A stretch of 64,000 bases of DNA. Origin: Fodinibius sp964490705. GTDB taxonomy: Bacteria > Bacteroidota > Rhodothermia > Balneolales > Balneolaceae. Shown one piece after another: positions 35,472-43,169 of the stretch. Position 1 is the stretch's first letter. Each line of letters opens with the position of its first letter. A program made the position numbers and the translations under genes. Under the pieces are notes generated by a model. That model searched no databases and was not told the origin of the DNA. It was given only the letters and a program-made list of their open reading frames with translations. The stretch covers positions 372,001-436,000 of the forward strand of contig CAZBCG010000001.1 in the NCBI GenBank assembly GCA_964490705.1, in the 5' to 3' direction.

Positions 35472-35798
35472 ATGTCGCGAAAACAAGCTGATGAAGCTGC
35501 AGTCAACAATTTGAAAGTGTTGGGTAGTGACAACCAAAAAGCGCAGCCCGTTGAATTCTTTCTCTATTTTCCCTCTGAATGGGATGCTTATATTGTTATG
35601 TCTCAGCTCATGAATCTGCAATTTTCCACATCGGTTCAGTACTCCAAAGAGTTTGATCAATGGTTGTGCCTTGCACAAAAAGAAATAATCCCTACTACAG
35701 AACGTCTTATCGAGATGGGTGACTTTTTAGAAAAACTGGCTACCGGTAATAATGGAAATTATGACGGCTGGGGTACAGCGGTAGAGATGGGTGAGTAG
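35472..35798 (+). CDS. RraB-family protein (putative ribonuclease E inhibitor-like)
   Basis: A 108-residue cytosolic protein. The C-terminal NYDGWGTAVE matches the ending motif of E. coli RraB (EYDGWGTYFE). The middle (PVEFFLYFPSEWDAYIVMSQ, then QLMNLQFSTSVQY) has the predicted beta-alpha-beta layout of the same family. E. coli RraB binds RNase E and tunes mRNA decay. RraB-like proteins outside the gammaproteobacteria are little studied, and this group often has RNase G or Y-type enzymes instead, so the target is unknown. It is a single gene, divergent from the APC-Usp transporter. Confidence 0.72.
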   Translation: MSRKQADEAAVNNLKVLGSDNQKAQPVEFFLYFPSEWDAYIVMSQLMNLQFSTSVQYSKEFDQWLCLAQKEIIPTTERLIEMGDFLEKLATGNNGNYDGWGTAVEMGE

Positions 35799-35834
35799 AA
35801 AATTAAAAATGGGATTTGAGGGATCTGATAATTG

Positions 35835-35875
35835 AATGATAATGATATAGCTTCCTGTTAAATTTCATTATCATT
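35835..35875. promoter_or_regulatory. Candidate autoregulatory operator of the toxin-antitoxin pair
   Basis: AATGATAATGA and TCATTATCATT are perfect 11-bp inverted arms separated by 19 nt, ending 19 bp before the antitoxin ATG. Toxin-antitoxin operons are commonly repressed by their own complex at palindromes in this position. It could alternatively be the terminator of the upstream gene, but there is no T-tract. Confidence 0.5.
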
Positions 35876-35894
35876 ACTAATAATTGATGAGCTT

Positions 35895-36068
35895 ATGGCT
35901 AAGGTAATTAATCTAAAAAAAGATGAAAGTATTGAGCAGCTGAAGGAAAAGTTTTATGGTGCTCAACAAAAAAATCGTGGCCTGGATGCGAAAAAGTACT
36001 CTGGCGTGATAAACATACAGGAAGATCCTGTTGAGTATCAGAAAAGGATAAGAAATGAGTGGAACTAG
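35895..36068 (+). CDS. Small antitoxin partner of the PIN toxin
   Basis: A 57-residue charged protein (MAKVINLKKDESIEQLKEKF ... YQKRIRNEWN) directly before a PIN-domain gene. The stop codon TAG shares its last base with a GTG start of the toxin (TAGTG), so translation is coupled. This layout (small gene first, overlapping toxin second) is typical of VapBC-type systems. The sequence does not obviously match AbrB, RHH or Phd folds; a short beta-strand (KVINL) followed by a charged helix would fit a RHH-like or AbrB-like N-terminus only loosely. It is short enough to escape 60-residue gene filters. Confidence 0.7.
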   Translation: MAKVINLKKDESIEQLKEKFYGAQQKNRGLDAKKYSGVINIQEDPVEYQKRIRNEWN

Positions 36069-36430
36069 TGAATATTCTCATCGATACGAATATTGCACTC
36101 TATGTTCTATCAGGAGATGAAAAACTTGCTACCCTGTTAGACAACACATTTACCTACTTATCATTTATAACGGAATTGGAACTTCTTGCGTATCCCAATT
36201 TGACTAAGCAGGAAGAAAAAGAAATTAAAGCATTTATCGATGATTGTATTGTCGTAGATATTAATCATCGAATTAAGAAGCAGGCAATCGACATTCGTCC
36301 ACAAGCAAAGTTAAAACTACCTGATGCCATTATAGCAGCAACGGCCATTGCTGAACAATTGCCCTTTCTCTCCGCAGATAATGATTTTGAACGAGTGAAT
36401 GACTTGCACCTTTTTTCTTATCAATTGTAA
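36068..36430 (+). CDS. PIN-domain ribonuclease toxin (VapC-like)
   Basis: A 120-residue PIN protein. The acidic site is complete: D6 (ILIDTNIALYVL), E36 (FITELELLAYP), D86 (KLPDAIIAATA) and D104/D106 (FLSADNDFERV). VapC toxins cut tRNA or rRNA with Mg2+ and are held inactive by the antitoxin. Start: GTG overlapping the antitoxin stop was preferred over the in-frame GTG at 36059, which would lie further inside the antitoxin gene. Probably an addiction or stress module. The M48 protease gene follows 32 bp downstream and may be transcribed with it. Confidence 0.85.
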   Translation: MNILIDTNIALYVLSGDEKLATLLDNTFTYLSFITELELLAYPNLTKQEEKEIKAFIDDCIVVDINHRIKKQAIDIRPQAKLKLPDAIIAATAIAEQLPFLSADNDFERVNDLHLFSYQL

Positions 36431-36462
36431 GCAGTAAATGATTTAAAGATCGACAATTATCC

Positions 36463-37695
36463 ATGAATATTTTTGCAGTAATTATATTAGCAACGCTCGC
36501 TATAGATTTTGTTCTCAACCTGGTCAGTGATTACCTAAACCTACAATCGCTGGACAAAGGATTGCCCGATGAGTTTAGCGATGTGTATGACGAGGAGACG
36601 TACGACAAATCTCAGCGTTATACCAAAGAACGCACCAAGTTCGGAATTTTCACCTCGGCCTTTAATCTATCCGTGCTATTGGTATTCTGGTTTGCCGGGG
36701 GATTTCAATGGTTGGATGAGATCGTCCGTAATTGGGAGCTCGGTGTCATCTGGACCGGTCTGGTGTATATCGGGATTTTAATTTTTGCCAAACAGTTGTT
36801 TTCGTTGCCCTTCAGTATTTACTCCACCTTTGTGATCGAAGAGAAATACGGCTTCAACAAAACTACCCCCAAAACGTTTGTGTTGGATCTGTTAAAAGGA
36901 TTGGGATTGAGCATTGTATTGGGCGGTCCGTTGTTAGCTGGAATCCTGGCATTCTTTACGTTTATCGATCAGTATGCATGGCTGTATGCCTGGGGAGCAG
37001 TTACCGTTTTTACCCTCTTCATTCAGTTTGTGGCTCCAACTTGGATTATGCCTATTTTCAATGATTTTGAGCCGCTCAAAGATGGCGATCTGCGCCAGAA
37101 AATACGCGATTATGCCGACAAGGTGAATTTTGCGATGGAGGGTGTCTATGTGATGGACGGCTCCAAACGAAGCAGTAAATCGAATGCATTTTTCACCGGG
37201 TTCGGTAAAAATAAGCGCATTGCGCTGTATGACACGCTGATTGAAAATCACGAAGACGAGGAGCTGGTTGCAGTACTGGCGCACGAGATTGGCCATTACA
37301 AGAAAAAGCATATTATCAAGAATATGGCAATCAGCATTGCGCAGACGGGGATCATGTTTTTCTTGCTGTCGATTTTCCTGAATTCGCAGGGATTGTATAA
37401 TGCGTTCTTTATGGAGCAGATGTCGGTATATGCCGGACTCATTTTCTTTGGGATGCTCTACGCGCCCATCGACATGATCGTGTCGATATTCATGCAGATT
37501 CTATCGCGCAAATACGAGTTCGAAGCCGATGAGTTTGCCTCTACGACCTATCAGAAAGAACCGATGATTGAAGCGTTGAAAAAGCTATCCAAAGATAACC
37601 TGTCGAACTTGACGCCCCACCCGTTTTATGTGTTTTTGAATTACTCACATCCTCCAGTTCTAGAGCGTATTAATGCGATCCGGGCCACAGATTAG
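36463..37695 (+). CDS. M48-family metallopeptidase (Ste24/CAAX protease-like)
   Basis: A 410-residue integral membrane zinc protease. The active site VLAHEIGHYKKKH (HExxH) is followed by the third ligand region KYEFEADEFAS (ExxxD). TM segments are predicted at about 1-20, 65-90, 95-120, 145-170, 175-200, 290-310 and 325-345, the Ste24 layout. An M48 N-terminal domain with RYTKERTKFGIFTSAFNLSV precedes it. The eukaryotic relatives act on prenylated proteins. In bacteria this group probably handles membrane-protein quality control. Function in this organism is inferred from family only. Confidence 0.92.
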   Translation: MNIFAVIILATLAIDFVLNLVSDYLNLQSLDKGLPDEFSDVYDEETYDKSQRYTKERTKFGIFTSAFNLSVLLVFWFAGGFQWLDEIVRNWELGVIWTGLVYIGILIFAKQLFSLPFSIYSTFVIEEKYGFNKTTPKTFVLDLLKGLGLSIVLGGPLLAGILAFFTFIDQYAWLYAWGAVTVFTLFIQFVAPTWIMPIFNDFEPLKDGDLRQKIRDYADKVNFAMEGVYVMDGSKRSSKSNAFFTGFGKNKRIALYDTLIENHEDEELVAVLAHEIGHYKKKHIIKNMAISIAQTGIMFFLLSIFLNSQGLYNAFFMEQMSVYAGLIFFGMLYAPIDMIVSIFMQILSRKYEFEADEFASTTYQKEPMIEALKKLSKDNLSNLTPHPFYVFLNYSHPPVLERINAIRATD

Positions 37696-38106
37696 TACAG
37701 GTGAGAACGGATGGGAAGAGGCCTCGTAACGAGAGGTTATATTAATTAATATGTCATCTTGAACGCAGGGAGAGATCTTTGTTTTTATAAATAAGTACGA
37801 ACAAAACAGAGATTTCTCACCTCACGGTGCTCGGTTCGAAATGACGAGTTGCTGCTGGTAAATGATAGTTGGATATAGCTCTGCGAAGGCTTTTTTGAAG
37901 TACTAAATATAGATAACGTCTTCCTTGGAAAAGCCTGCCTGCGCATAGCCTTTATAGAATAAGGCTACCATAGATACAAAAAGCTTCGGTCTCTTATGCT
38001 TCATAGCTTCAGCGACGTAGCACGAAGGCAGGATGATTTATTTTCTGAAACGATGTAATCGACTTAATTTGTAGTCAGAAAGAGAGAAATTCGTATCTTA
38101 AGACTT
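37696..38106. other. 411-bp gap between protease and sigZ, mostly repeats
   Basis: No credible gene is present. It holds the family B repeat listed at 37753-37845, a stretch with CATAGCTTCAGCGACGTAGC near 38010, and the sigZ promoter area. A TTTG at 38068 and TATCTTAA at 38094 are a weak promoter candidate (spacer 22 nt). Confidence 0.5.
37753..37845. repeat. Dispersed palindromic repeat, family B (copy 2)
   Basis: Outer arms GTCATCTTGAA and TTCGAAATGAC, and inner arms AGAGATCTTTGTTTT and AAAACAGAGATTTCT, repeat the nested plan of the copy at 2157-2243 with several base changes. Confidence 0.75.
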
Positions 38107-38718
38107 ATGTCAAACAAACAGCCCAATACCAAAATCCTTTGGCGGAAATTCAGCGACCAGGTACGCGGTTTTATCCGATCGAAAGTCTCGAGTGATGAGG
38201 AAGCAGAAGATGTGCTCCAGGATATATTTATCCGAATTCACGAGGGAATAGAACATTTGCGGCATACGGATCGCGTGCAGTCATGGGTCTTTGGTATTGC
38301 CCGTCGCGCGCTGGCAGATCACTATCGCCAAAAAGGACGAGATAAAGAGGAGCCGGTCGGTTCCGATATCAAAACCGGAGGCATTGATGATCTCATGCTG
38401 GATTTGAATGAGTTCGAGGGAAAACACGATGTGCACGAAGAGGTGCTTTCGTGGCTGATCCCGATGATTGATGAACTGCCCGACAAGTACGGCAAGCCAC
38501 TCAAGATGGCCGATGTGAAGGGCAAAACCCAGCAGGAGGTGGCCGATCATTTGGGATTGTCACTGTCTGGAGCGAAATCAAGAGTGCAGCGGGCCCGCCA
38601 GAAATTAGGCGAAGTGTTGGCAGCTTGTTGCGAAGTGGAGTTTGGAGAAGAGGGGCGTGCAGTGGCCTATCGCAAGATTAAGGATGAGAATGGAGAAGAG
38701 TCCTGCGAAGATTACTAA
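38107..38718 (+). CDS. sigZ: SigZ-type ECF RNA polymerase sigma factor
   Basis: A 203-residue ECF sigma factor. Region 2 contains SDEEAEDVLQDIFIRIHEGI and VQSWVFGIARRALADHYRQK. Region 4 has GKTQQEVADHLGLSLSGAKSRVQRARQKL. The C-terminal CC near AACCEVEFGEEGRAVAY matches the short Cys-Cys tail seen in SigZ proteins, perhaps a redox or metal switch. No anti-sigma factor gene is next to it. The start codon is close to a weak promoter. Targets are unknown; the ArsI-like gene after the structured repeat pair is a candidate only by proximity. Confidence 0.85.
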   Translation: MSNKQPNTKILWRKFSDQVRGFIRSKVSSDEEAEDVLQDIFIRIHEGIEHLRHTDRVQSWVFGIARRALADHYRQKGRDKEEPVGSDIKTGGIDDLMLDLNEFEGKHDVHEEVLSWLIPMIDELPDKYGKPLKMADVKGKTQQEVADHLGLSLSGAKSRVQRARQKLGEVLAACCEVEFGEEGRAVAYRKIKDENGEESCEDY

Positions 38719-38770
38719 AAATTTCTTAGGCTTTCAGCTTTAGATAAGTAATAATTTACGGTTTACAATG

Positions 38771-38948
38771 GGCCTAAAATTCTGTGCGAAGGTTGGAGGA
38801 TGAACAGGATAATTCTGTACCGGTATAAATATTTTGTCATAGCTAATGTAGTGAAGGACCATCAGAATTATCCCATCCGCAGACTAAAGTGGTTTCAGAA
38901 TTTTAAAGCCTTGACTTTTTAGTACCTTTTGTGTCAAGACAAAAGGTA
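38771..38948 (+). repeat. Structured intergenic repeat, family C, unit 1
   Basis: Three predicted helices in order. Outer: GGC-c-TAAAATTCTG (38771-38784) with CAGAATTTTA-aa-GCC (38896-38910). Inner: GGATAATTCTG (38807-38817) with CAGAATTATCC (38863-38873), enclosing a loop that begins TACCGGTA and ends GAAGGACCAT. A separate hairpin: TACCTTTTGT with ACAAAAGGTA around a 6-nt loop (38923-38948). No credible protein is encoded here. The inverted partner is at 39019-39205. Confidence 0.8.
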
Positions 38949-39018
38949 CATGGAAAAAAAGTGGATTAAGTCTCATAGATAACTTATCTGCTTATAATTT
39001 ATCGTCAGCTACAGATAT

Positions 39019-39205
39019 TTGGTTCATTTTTTCAGTCAAGAAAAAACGAACCAAAAAATTGACCGGCTGAGAATTGCGAATACATTTCGAATTTCGGGTG
39101 GGATAATTTCGATGGTCCTTCGCATCTAGTGCTTATTTCTTCTACCTTACCGGTACGAAATTATCCTTTTCACCTCTGTTCTCCATTCGCAATTCATTAG
39201 GCCGG
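39019..39205 (-). repeat. Structured intergenic repeat, family C, unit 2 (inverted)
   Basis: Same architecture as unit 1 read on the opposite strand. Outer: CCGGC/GAATTGCGAAT (39063-39081) with ATTCGCAATTC/GCCGG (39185-39205). Inner: GGATAATTTCG (39101-39111) with CGAAATTATCC (39156-39166), whose loop is 44 nt against 45 in unit 1 and shares TACCGGTA and GAAGGACCAT ends in reverse complement. Hairpin: TTGGTTCATTTTTTC with GAAAAAACGAACCAA (39019-39054, one mismatch). Stem sequences differ from unit 1 but pairing is kept. Confidence 0.8.
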
Positions 39206-39389
39206 AAGGCTTGAAAACAAGTTATCTCCCCTTTCCAATGTTCGATATTCTTAATTTTATTAGGGACAAATCAGGGATATCAGATAAATCAAAATAATCT
39301 GAATTAATTTTGCGTCTTTTTCGGTTGGGGCACGACTATATAGGGTAAAGACTTATCAATAATCATCCTAAAACAAAACGGAGACCATT

Positions 39390-39788
39390 ATGAAACGCAT
39401 GCACGTAATGTTAAAAGTGAACAACCTGAACGAATCCATTGAATTTTACAGCGCACTCTTTGGCGTAGCCCCGACGAAGCAGAAAGAGGATTATGCTAAG
39501 TGGATGCTGGATGATCCCCGCGTAAATTTCTCCATTGCAGAACGCGAAGGCTCCAAGGGCATAGAGCATCTTGGTATTGAGGCAGAAACTGAGGAGGAGT
39601 TACTGGAGTTACGATCAAATATCGACCGCACGCAGACACTTGCCCGCAATGAGGGTGAAACCACCTGCTGCTACGCGAACTCTGATAAAAGTTGGGTCTC
39701 GGATCCGCAGGGCGTTGAATGGGAGGCGTTCCACACCTATGGCGAAAGCGAAGATTACAGCAAGGAAGAGCAAGCCGCTTGTTGTTAA
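39390..39788 (+). CDS. ArsI/CadI-family VOC metalloenzyme (heavy-metal or organoarsenical resistance)
   Basis: A 132-residue single VOC-fold protein: KRMHVMLKVNNLNESIEFYS, HLGIEAETEEEL, TTCCYANSDKSWVSDPQGVEWEAFHT. The CC-x-x-x-SDK-x-W block and the final EWEAF glutamate are diagnostic of the ArsI (C-As lyase)/CadI group, with a vicinal cysteine pair that binds trivalent arsenic in ArsI. A second CC lies at the C-terminus (EEQAACC). No ars operon genes are next to it, so the real substrate or metal is uncertain. It follows the family C repeats and ends in a strong hairpin. Confidence 0.85.
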   Translation: MKRMHVMLKVNNLNESIEFYSALFGVAPTKQKEDYAKWMLDDPRVNFSIAEREGSKGIEHLGIEAETEEELLELRSNIDRTQTLARNEGETTCCYANSDKSWVSDPQGVEWEAFHTYGESEDYSKEEQAACC

Positions 39789-39810
39789 ACCACAAATAAT
39801 GAGGAAGGTA

Positions 39811-39847
39811 TTTCGCCGGCCGACTGTTTTTTGTCGTCCGGCGAATA
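39811..39847 (+). terminator. Hairpin terminator after the ArsI/CadI-like gene
   Basis: TTCGCCGGCCGAC and GTCGTCCGGCGAA form a GC-rich stem with one mismatch and a T-rich loop. The 3' side is not strongly T-rich, so efficiency is uncertain. Confidence 0.6.
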
Positions 39848-40034
39848 TCTATTCCTGGGCATATCACTATTCACTATAAATAAGAGTTTTCTTTTAGAAA
39901 AAACTTGTGCCAACTGCTACCGGGAAGGACAGAGAGGATCAAAAAGAATACATCAATAAATGGATTTCCATCCGTGCCAACCAGTGGCTATTTTAAACTT
40001 TTCATAGCAACTGCGATTAACGATTATCTGAATT

Positions 40035-41153
40035 ATGCGCTTCGAAACCAAAGCCATCCATTCCGGAATTGATATTGAAAATCCCAATCCCGATGTCGTG
40101 CCCCCCATCCATCGCTCCACCGTTTTTGAGCACCGCAAAGAAGGTCACCAAGACGGTGATCTGAATTATACGCGGGCTGCCAATCCCAACCGGTTGCGGC
40201 TGGAGCACTTGCTTGCTGATCTGGAAGACGGATCCGAAGCGGCAGCGTTCTCATCAGGCGTAGCGGCTGCAACTGCCGTTTTTCAGTCTCTGCAACCCGG
40301 AGACCACGTATTGATGCCCGCTGATGTCTATGCCGGCAATCGACAGCTTATTAATGATGTGATGACTCCCTGGGGATTGGAGGTCGATTTTATTGATATG
40401 ACCGATCTGAATATTATCGAAGAATCGATCAGGGAAGAGACGCAACTCATCTGGATTGAAACACCCTCTAACCCGATGTTAAATATTACGGATATAAAAG
40501 CGGTATCGAACCTAGCCCACGAGCATGGCGCCATTACCTGCGTCGATAACACTTGGCCGTCTCCGCTGAATCAACAGCCGCTAAATCTGGATGCCGACTT
40601 AGTGTTGCATTCTACGACCAAATATTTGGGTGGGCACAGTGATATCCTGGGCGGTGCGGTTATCAGCAAGCGGAGTGATGCCATGATGGAGCGTATTCGG
40701 AATCTGCAGATCACGATGGGAGCGGTGCCTTCGCCGCAGGATTGCTGGCTGCTGAATCGGAGTATCCGAACGCTGCCCTACCGCATGCGCGGTCATAATA
40801 AAAATGCGGATCGGTTAGCGCGTTTTTTGCAAAATCATCCCAAGGTAGAGAAGGTATTTTATCCCGGCCTGGAAACCCATGCCGGACACGAAATTGCCAA
40901 GCAGCAGATGAGCGGATTTGGGGGCATGATCTCCTTTTTAATTGATGGAGGCAAGGACGAGGCATTGCAAATCGTAGCCGGGTCTGAGCTTATTAGCCGG
41001 GCCACAAGTTTGGGTGGTGTAGAAAGCACGTGGGAGCACCGCAGAAGCAGCGAGGGCGAAGACTCCGAAACGCCTCAGAATCTCATCCGAATAAGTGTAG
41101 GTTTGGAACACCCCGATGACCTGTTAGAGGATTTAGAACAGGCCTTATCATAA
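40035..41153 (+). CDS. Cystathionine gamma-synthase-like PLP enzyme (Cys/Met metabolism family)
   Basis: A 372-residue PLP-dependent trans-sulfuration enzyme. It has the N-terminal MRFETKAIHSGI, the TRAANPNRLRLEHLLADLEDG block, a PLP lysine K196 in STTKYLGGHSDILGG, and SLGGVESTWEHR near the C-terminus. The family includes MetB (O-acyl-homoserine to cystathionine), MetC and cystathionine gamma-lyase, and these cannot be told apart here with certainty. S-x-G-G-V-E-S is common to several members. The gene is convergent with a NarK-like porter, and no met genes are adjacent. Confidence 0.88.
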   Translation: MRFETKAIHSGIDIENPNPDVVPPIHRSTVFEHRKEGHQDGDLNYTRAANPNRLRLEHLLADLEDGSEAAAFSSGVAAATAVFQSLQPGDHVLMPADVYAGNRQLINDVMTPWGLEVDFIDMTDLNIIEESIREETQLIWIETPSNPMLNITDIKAVSNLAHEHGAITCVDNTWPSPLNQQPLNLDADLVLHSTTKYLGGHSDILGGAVISKRSDAMMERIRNLQITMGAVPSPQDCWLLNRSIRTLPYRMRGHNKNADRLARFLQNHPKVEKVFYPGLETHAGHEIAKQQMSGFGGMISFLIDGGKDEALQIVAGSELISRATSLGGVESTWEHRRSSEGEDSETPQNLIRISVGLEHPDDLLEDLEQALS

Positions 41154-41225
41154 TTTGTGATAAGTGAGAGATACTCTGACTCCACCACAATTTGTTGTTT
41201 CTTTCTCTCAACCCTTTCGCAAACA

Positions 41226-42590
41226 TTACGAACTTGTGCTTTCGGGGCCAACCACTTTCAACGCATACGAAATACCGGCACACAGTGCGCTTAGGATTAC
41301 AAAAACAATGAATCCACGGGCATAACCAATCTGGCCATACAGATCTACAAAAAATCCCAATATTGGAATAATCACCAACGTACCCGCACCACCTATGCCG
41401 CCAATCCAACCGGAAGCGCCGCCCACCGCATCGGGGATATATTTGGGAACCAGCTCAAACACAGCAGCATTAGCGACTCCCATGCCCGTGCCAAGAATCA
41501 TCATGCCCGTAAAAGCCCAGTAAAAAGAGGAGGCTACTGTTAATACCAATGCCCCAACAGCCATGGTACCAAAGCTGATAACAGCAATATTTTCACCGCC
41601 AAAGTGATCACTGAGACTTCCGCCGGGAATTCGAATGAGCGATCCGTAAATAGTAAAAACAGCCGCTATTAATCCCGCAACCAGTAAGCTTACTTCGTGG
41701 AATAAATTCCAATAGGTGGGGAACCAGGCTGTCAGTGCAGTAAATCCGCCGCCGAAAGACACTGTATAGAGGAATACCAGAATCCATGTTTTATAATTGG
41801 TCGCAGACTCTTTGAGTGATTTCCAGGCCCCGCCCGAAGGAAACACCTCTTGGCCCAGTTTTCTGGATATATCTCTTGCTTTATCGTCATCAATGCCCTT
41901 TTCAATAAGTTGAAAATAATAAGCATCAACAGCGAACATGGCATAGATAACAGTAGCGATCACAATGAATGAAAGCCAACCGAAATATGCGCCTGTCAGT
42001 CCCCAGGTACCGATTAATAGTGGGATCACAAAATTAAACACTCCCGGGCCGATATTTCCGGCACCGGCATAGAAGCCGAGGGCAAATCCCTGTCGTTTTT
42101 GAGGAAACCAGTAAGAAGTTTTGGGAATACCGACCGAAAAAGTAGCTCCTCCGGCTCCGCCTATAAATCCAAAAAATAGCAGGAGAGGGAAAAGGCTTGC
42201 ATCAAAATTGGTCGGATAATAGAGAAAAAGGAGTCCGGTTACACCGGCCATCCCCGCAATGGTGAGCCCCAGCAAAATCAGGAATGGTTTTCGTCCGCCC
42301 ACTTCGTCCACCCAAGCACCGAAGGGAATCCGTAAAAGTGCTTTGCTAAGATGTGGCGATGACAAAAGCAGCCCGAGCATAGCACCTGAAAGTTCGAGCG
42401 ATTCTTTAAACTCGGGACCGGCCACCCCGTAAAACACAATGCTCGTAAGTCCGGCACAAAAGCCGAGGGTCGCCGTCCATAAACCGCGTCTGGGACTTCC
42501 TGATAAGTTATGTTCTTGTTTTAAGTCTTCAATTGCTTGAGACATTTCAACCTGTTTCTGCACTAATGAGGTAACCGTTTGAGATATCAT
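41226..42590 (-). CDS. MFS transporter of the NarK/NNP nitrate-nitrite porter type
   Basis: A 454-residue, 12-TM major facilitator. The segment GFALGFYAGAGNIGPGVFNF closely follows the NNP signature (GxGNxGG) in TM5, with GIPKTSYWFPQKRQG just before it. RIPFGAWVDEVGGRKP is the MFS loop 2-3 motif. These support nitrate or nitrite transport, though the second family signature in TM11 is less exact (NAAVFELVPKYIPDAVGGAS). No nitrate reductase is next to it. An in-frame Met at residue 16 is an alternative start. Confidence 0.82.
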   Translation of the reverse strand: MISQTVTSLVQKQVEMSQAIEDLKQEHNLSGSPRRGLWTATLGFCAGLTSIVFYGVAGPEFKESLELSGAMLGLLLSSPHLSKALLRIPFGAWVDEVGGRKPFLILLGLTIAGMAGVTGLLFLYYPTNFDASLFPLLLFFGFIGGAGGATFSVGIPKTSYWFPQKRQGFALGFYAGAGNIGPGVFNFVIPLLIGTWGLTGAYFGWLSFIVIATVIYAMFAVDAYYFQLIEKGIDDDKARDISRKLGQEVFPSGGAWKSLKESATNYKTWILVFLYTVSFGGGFTALTAWFPTYWNLFHEVSLLVAGLIAAVFTIYGSLIRIPGGSLSDHFGGENIAVISFGTMAVGALVLTVASSFYWAFTGMMILGTGMGVANAAVFELVPKYIPDAVGGASGWIGGIGGAGTLVIIPILGFFVDLYGQIGYARGFIVFVILSALCAGISYALKVVGPESTSS

Positions 42591-42639
42591 AAAATTATTG
42601 GTAAATCAAGCAACGGGATTTACATCCATTCACAACAAG

Positions 42640-42978
42640 ATGCCAATGCCACGATCCGTATTTTACATAAGACTCATTCACTCATTCCTGTTTTTTCTGA
42701 TTGGTATCTGCACCATCTACGTTTTTATGGCGGCGGTCCTCGACGAGATTACTACACTCACCTGGATTGCATTTGGCGTAGCCGTTATTGAATTGCTGGC
42801 TTTGATATTCAATGACTGGCGATGTCCGTTGACTGATCTGGCAGAAAATCACGGAGCCGAAGTCGGTTCAGTTGCCGACCTGTTTTTACCCCAATGGCTA
42901 TCCGATTATTTATTCCCAACTTTTGGCATCATTTTTACCGTAACGTGCATCCTCCTAATCTGGCGAACTGTTTTCTAA
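42640..42978 (+). CDS. Small membrane protein (DUF2784-like), function unknown
   Basis: A 112-residue protein with about three TM helices: IRLIHSFLFFLIGICTIYVF, LTWIAFGVAVIELLALIF and LFPTFGIIFTVTCILLIW. Between the second and third is the block NDWRCPLTDLAENHGAEVGS, which resembles the RCPLT motif of DUF2784 proteins; the link is tentative. The open frame could begin upstream at TTG 42598. ATG 42640 is preferred because the upstream residues are not membrane-like. It is divergent from the NarK-like gene, so the two may share a promoter region. Confidence 0.6.
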   Translation: MPMPRSVFYIRLIHSFLFFLIGICTIYVFMAAVLDEITTLTWIAFGVAVIELLALIFNDWRCPLTDLAENHGAEVGSVADLFLPQWLSDYLFPTFGIIFTVTCILLIWRTVF

Positions 42979-43169
42979 ATCTTGCTGTATAGCTTTTGTC
43001 AGGATTTATTTTATTAACTAATTGGTTACTTAAATTGTGCTTCAAAAGCCTCAAATATTTTGATCTAATACCATTTATTATGATCTTTGAGGCCTGATTT
43101 CGACGCGTATTAAAAGAACAAGATTGCATTGCGTTCGAACCAAATTTAAATGATTTAACCTGAGTACCC

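Noticed and set aside
39907..39996. 30-codon ORF (GTG start) before the Cys/Met enzyme
   Set aside because: Too short, no clear ribosome-binding site, and no recognisable motif; probably chance, although a remnant cannot be excluded.
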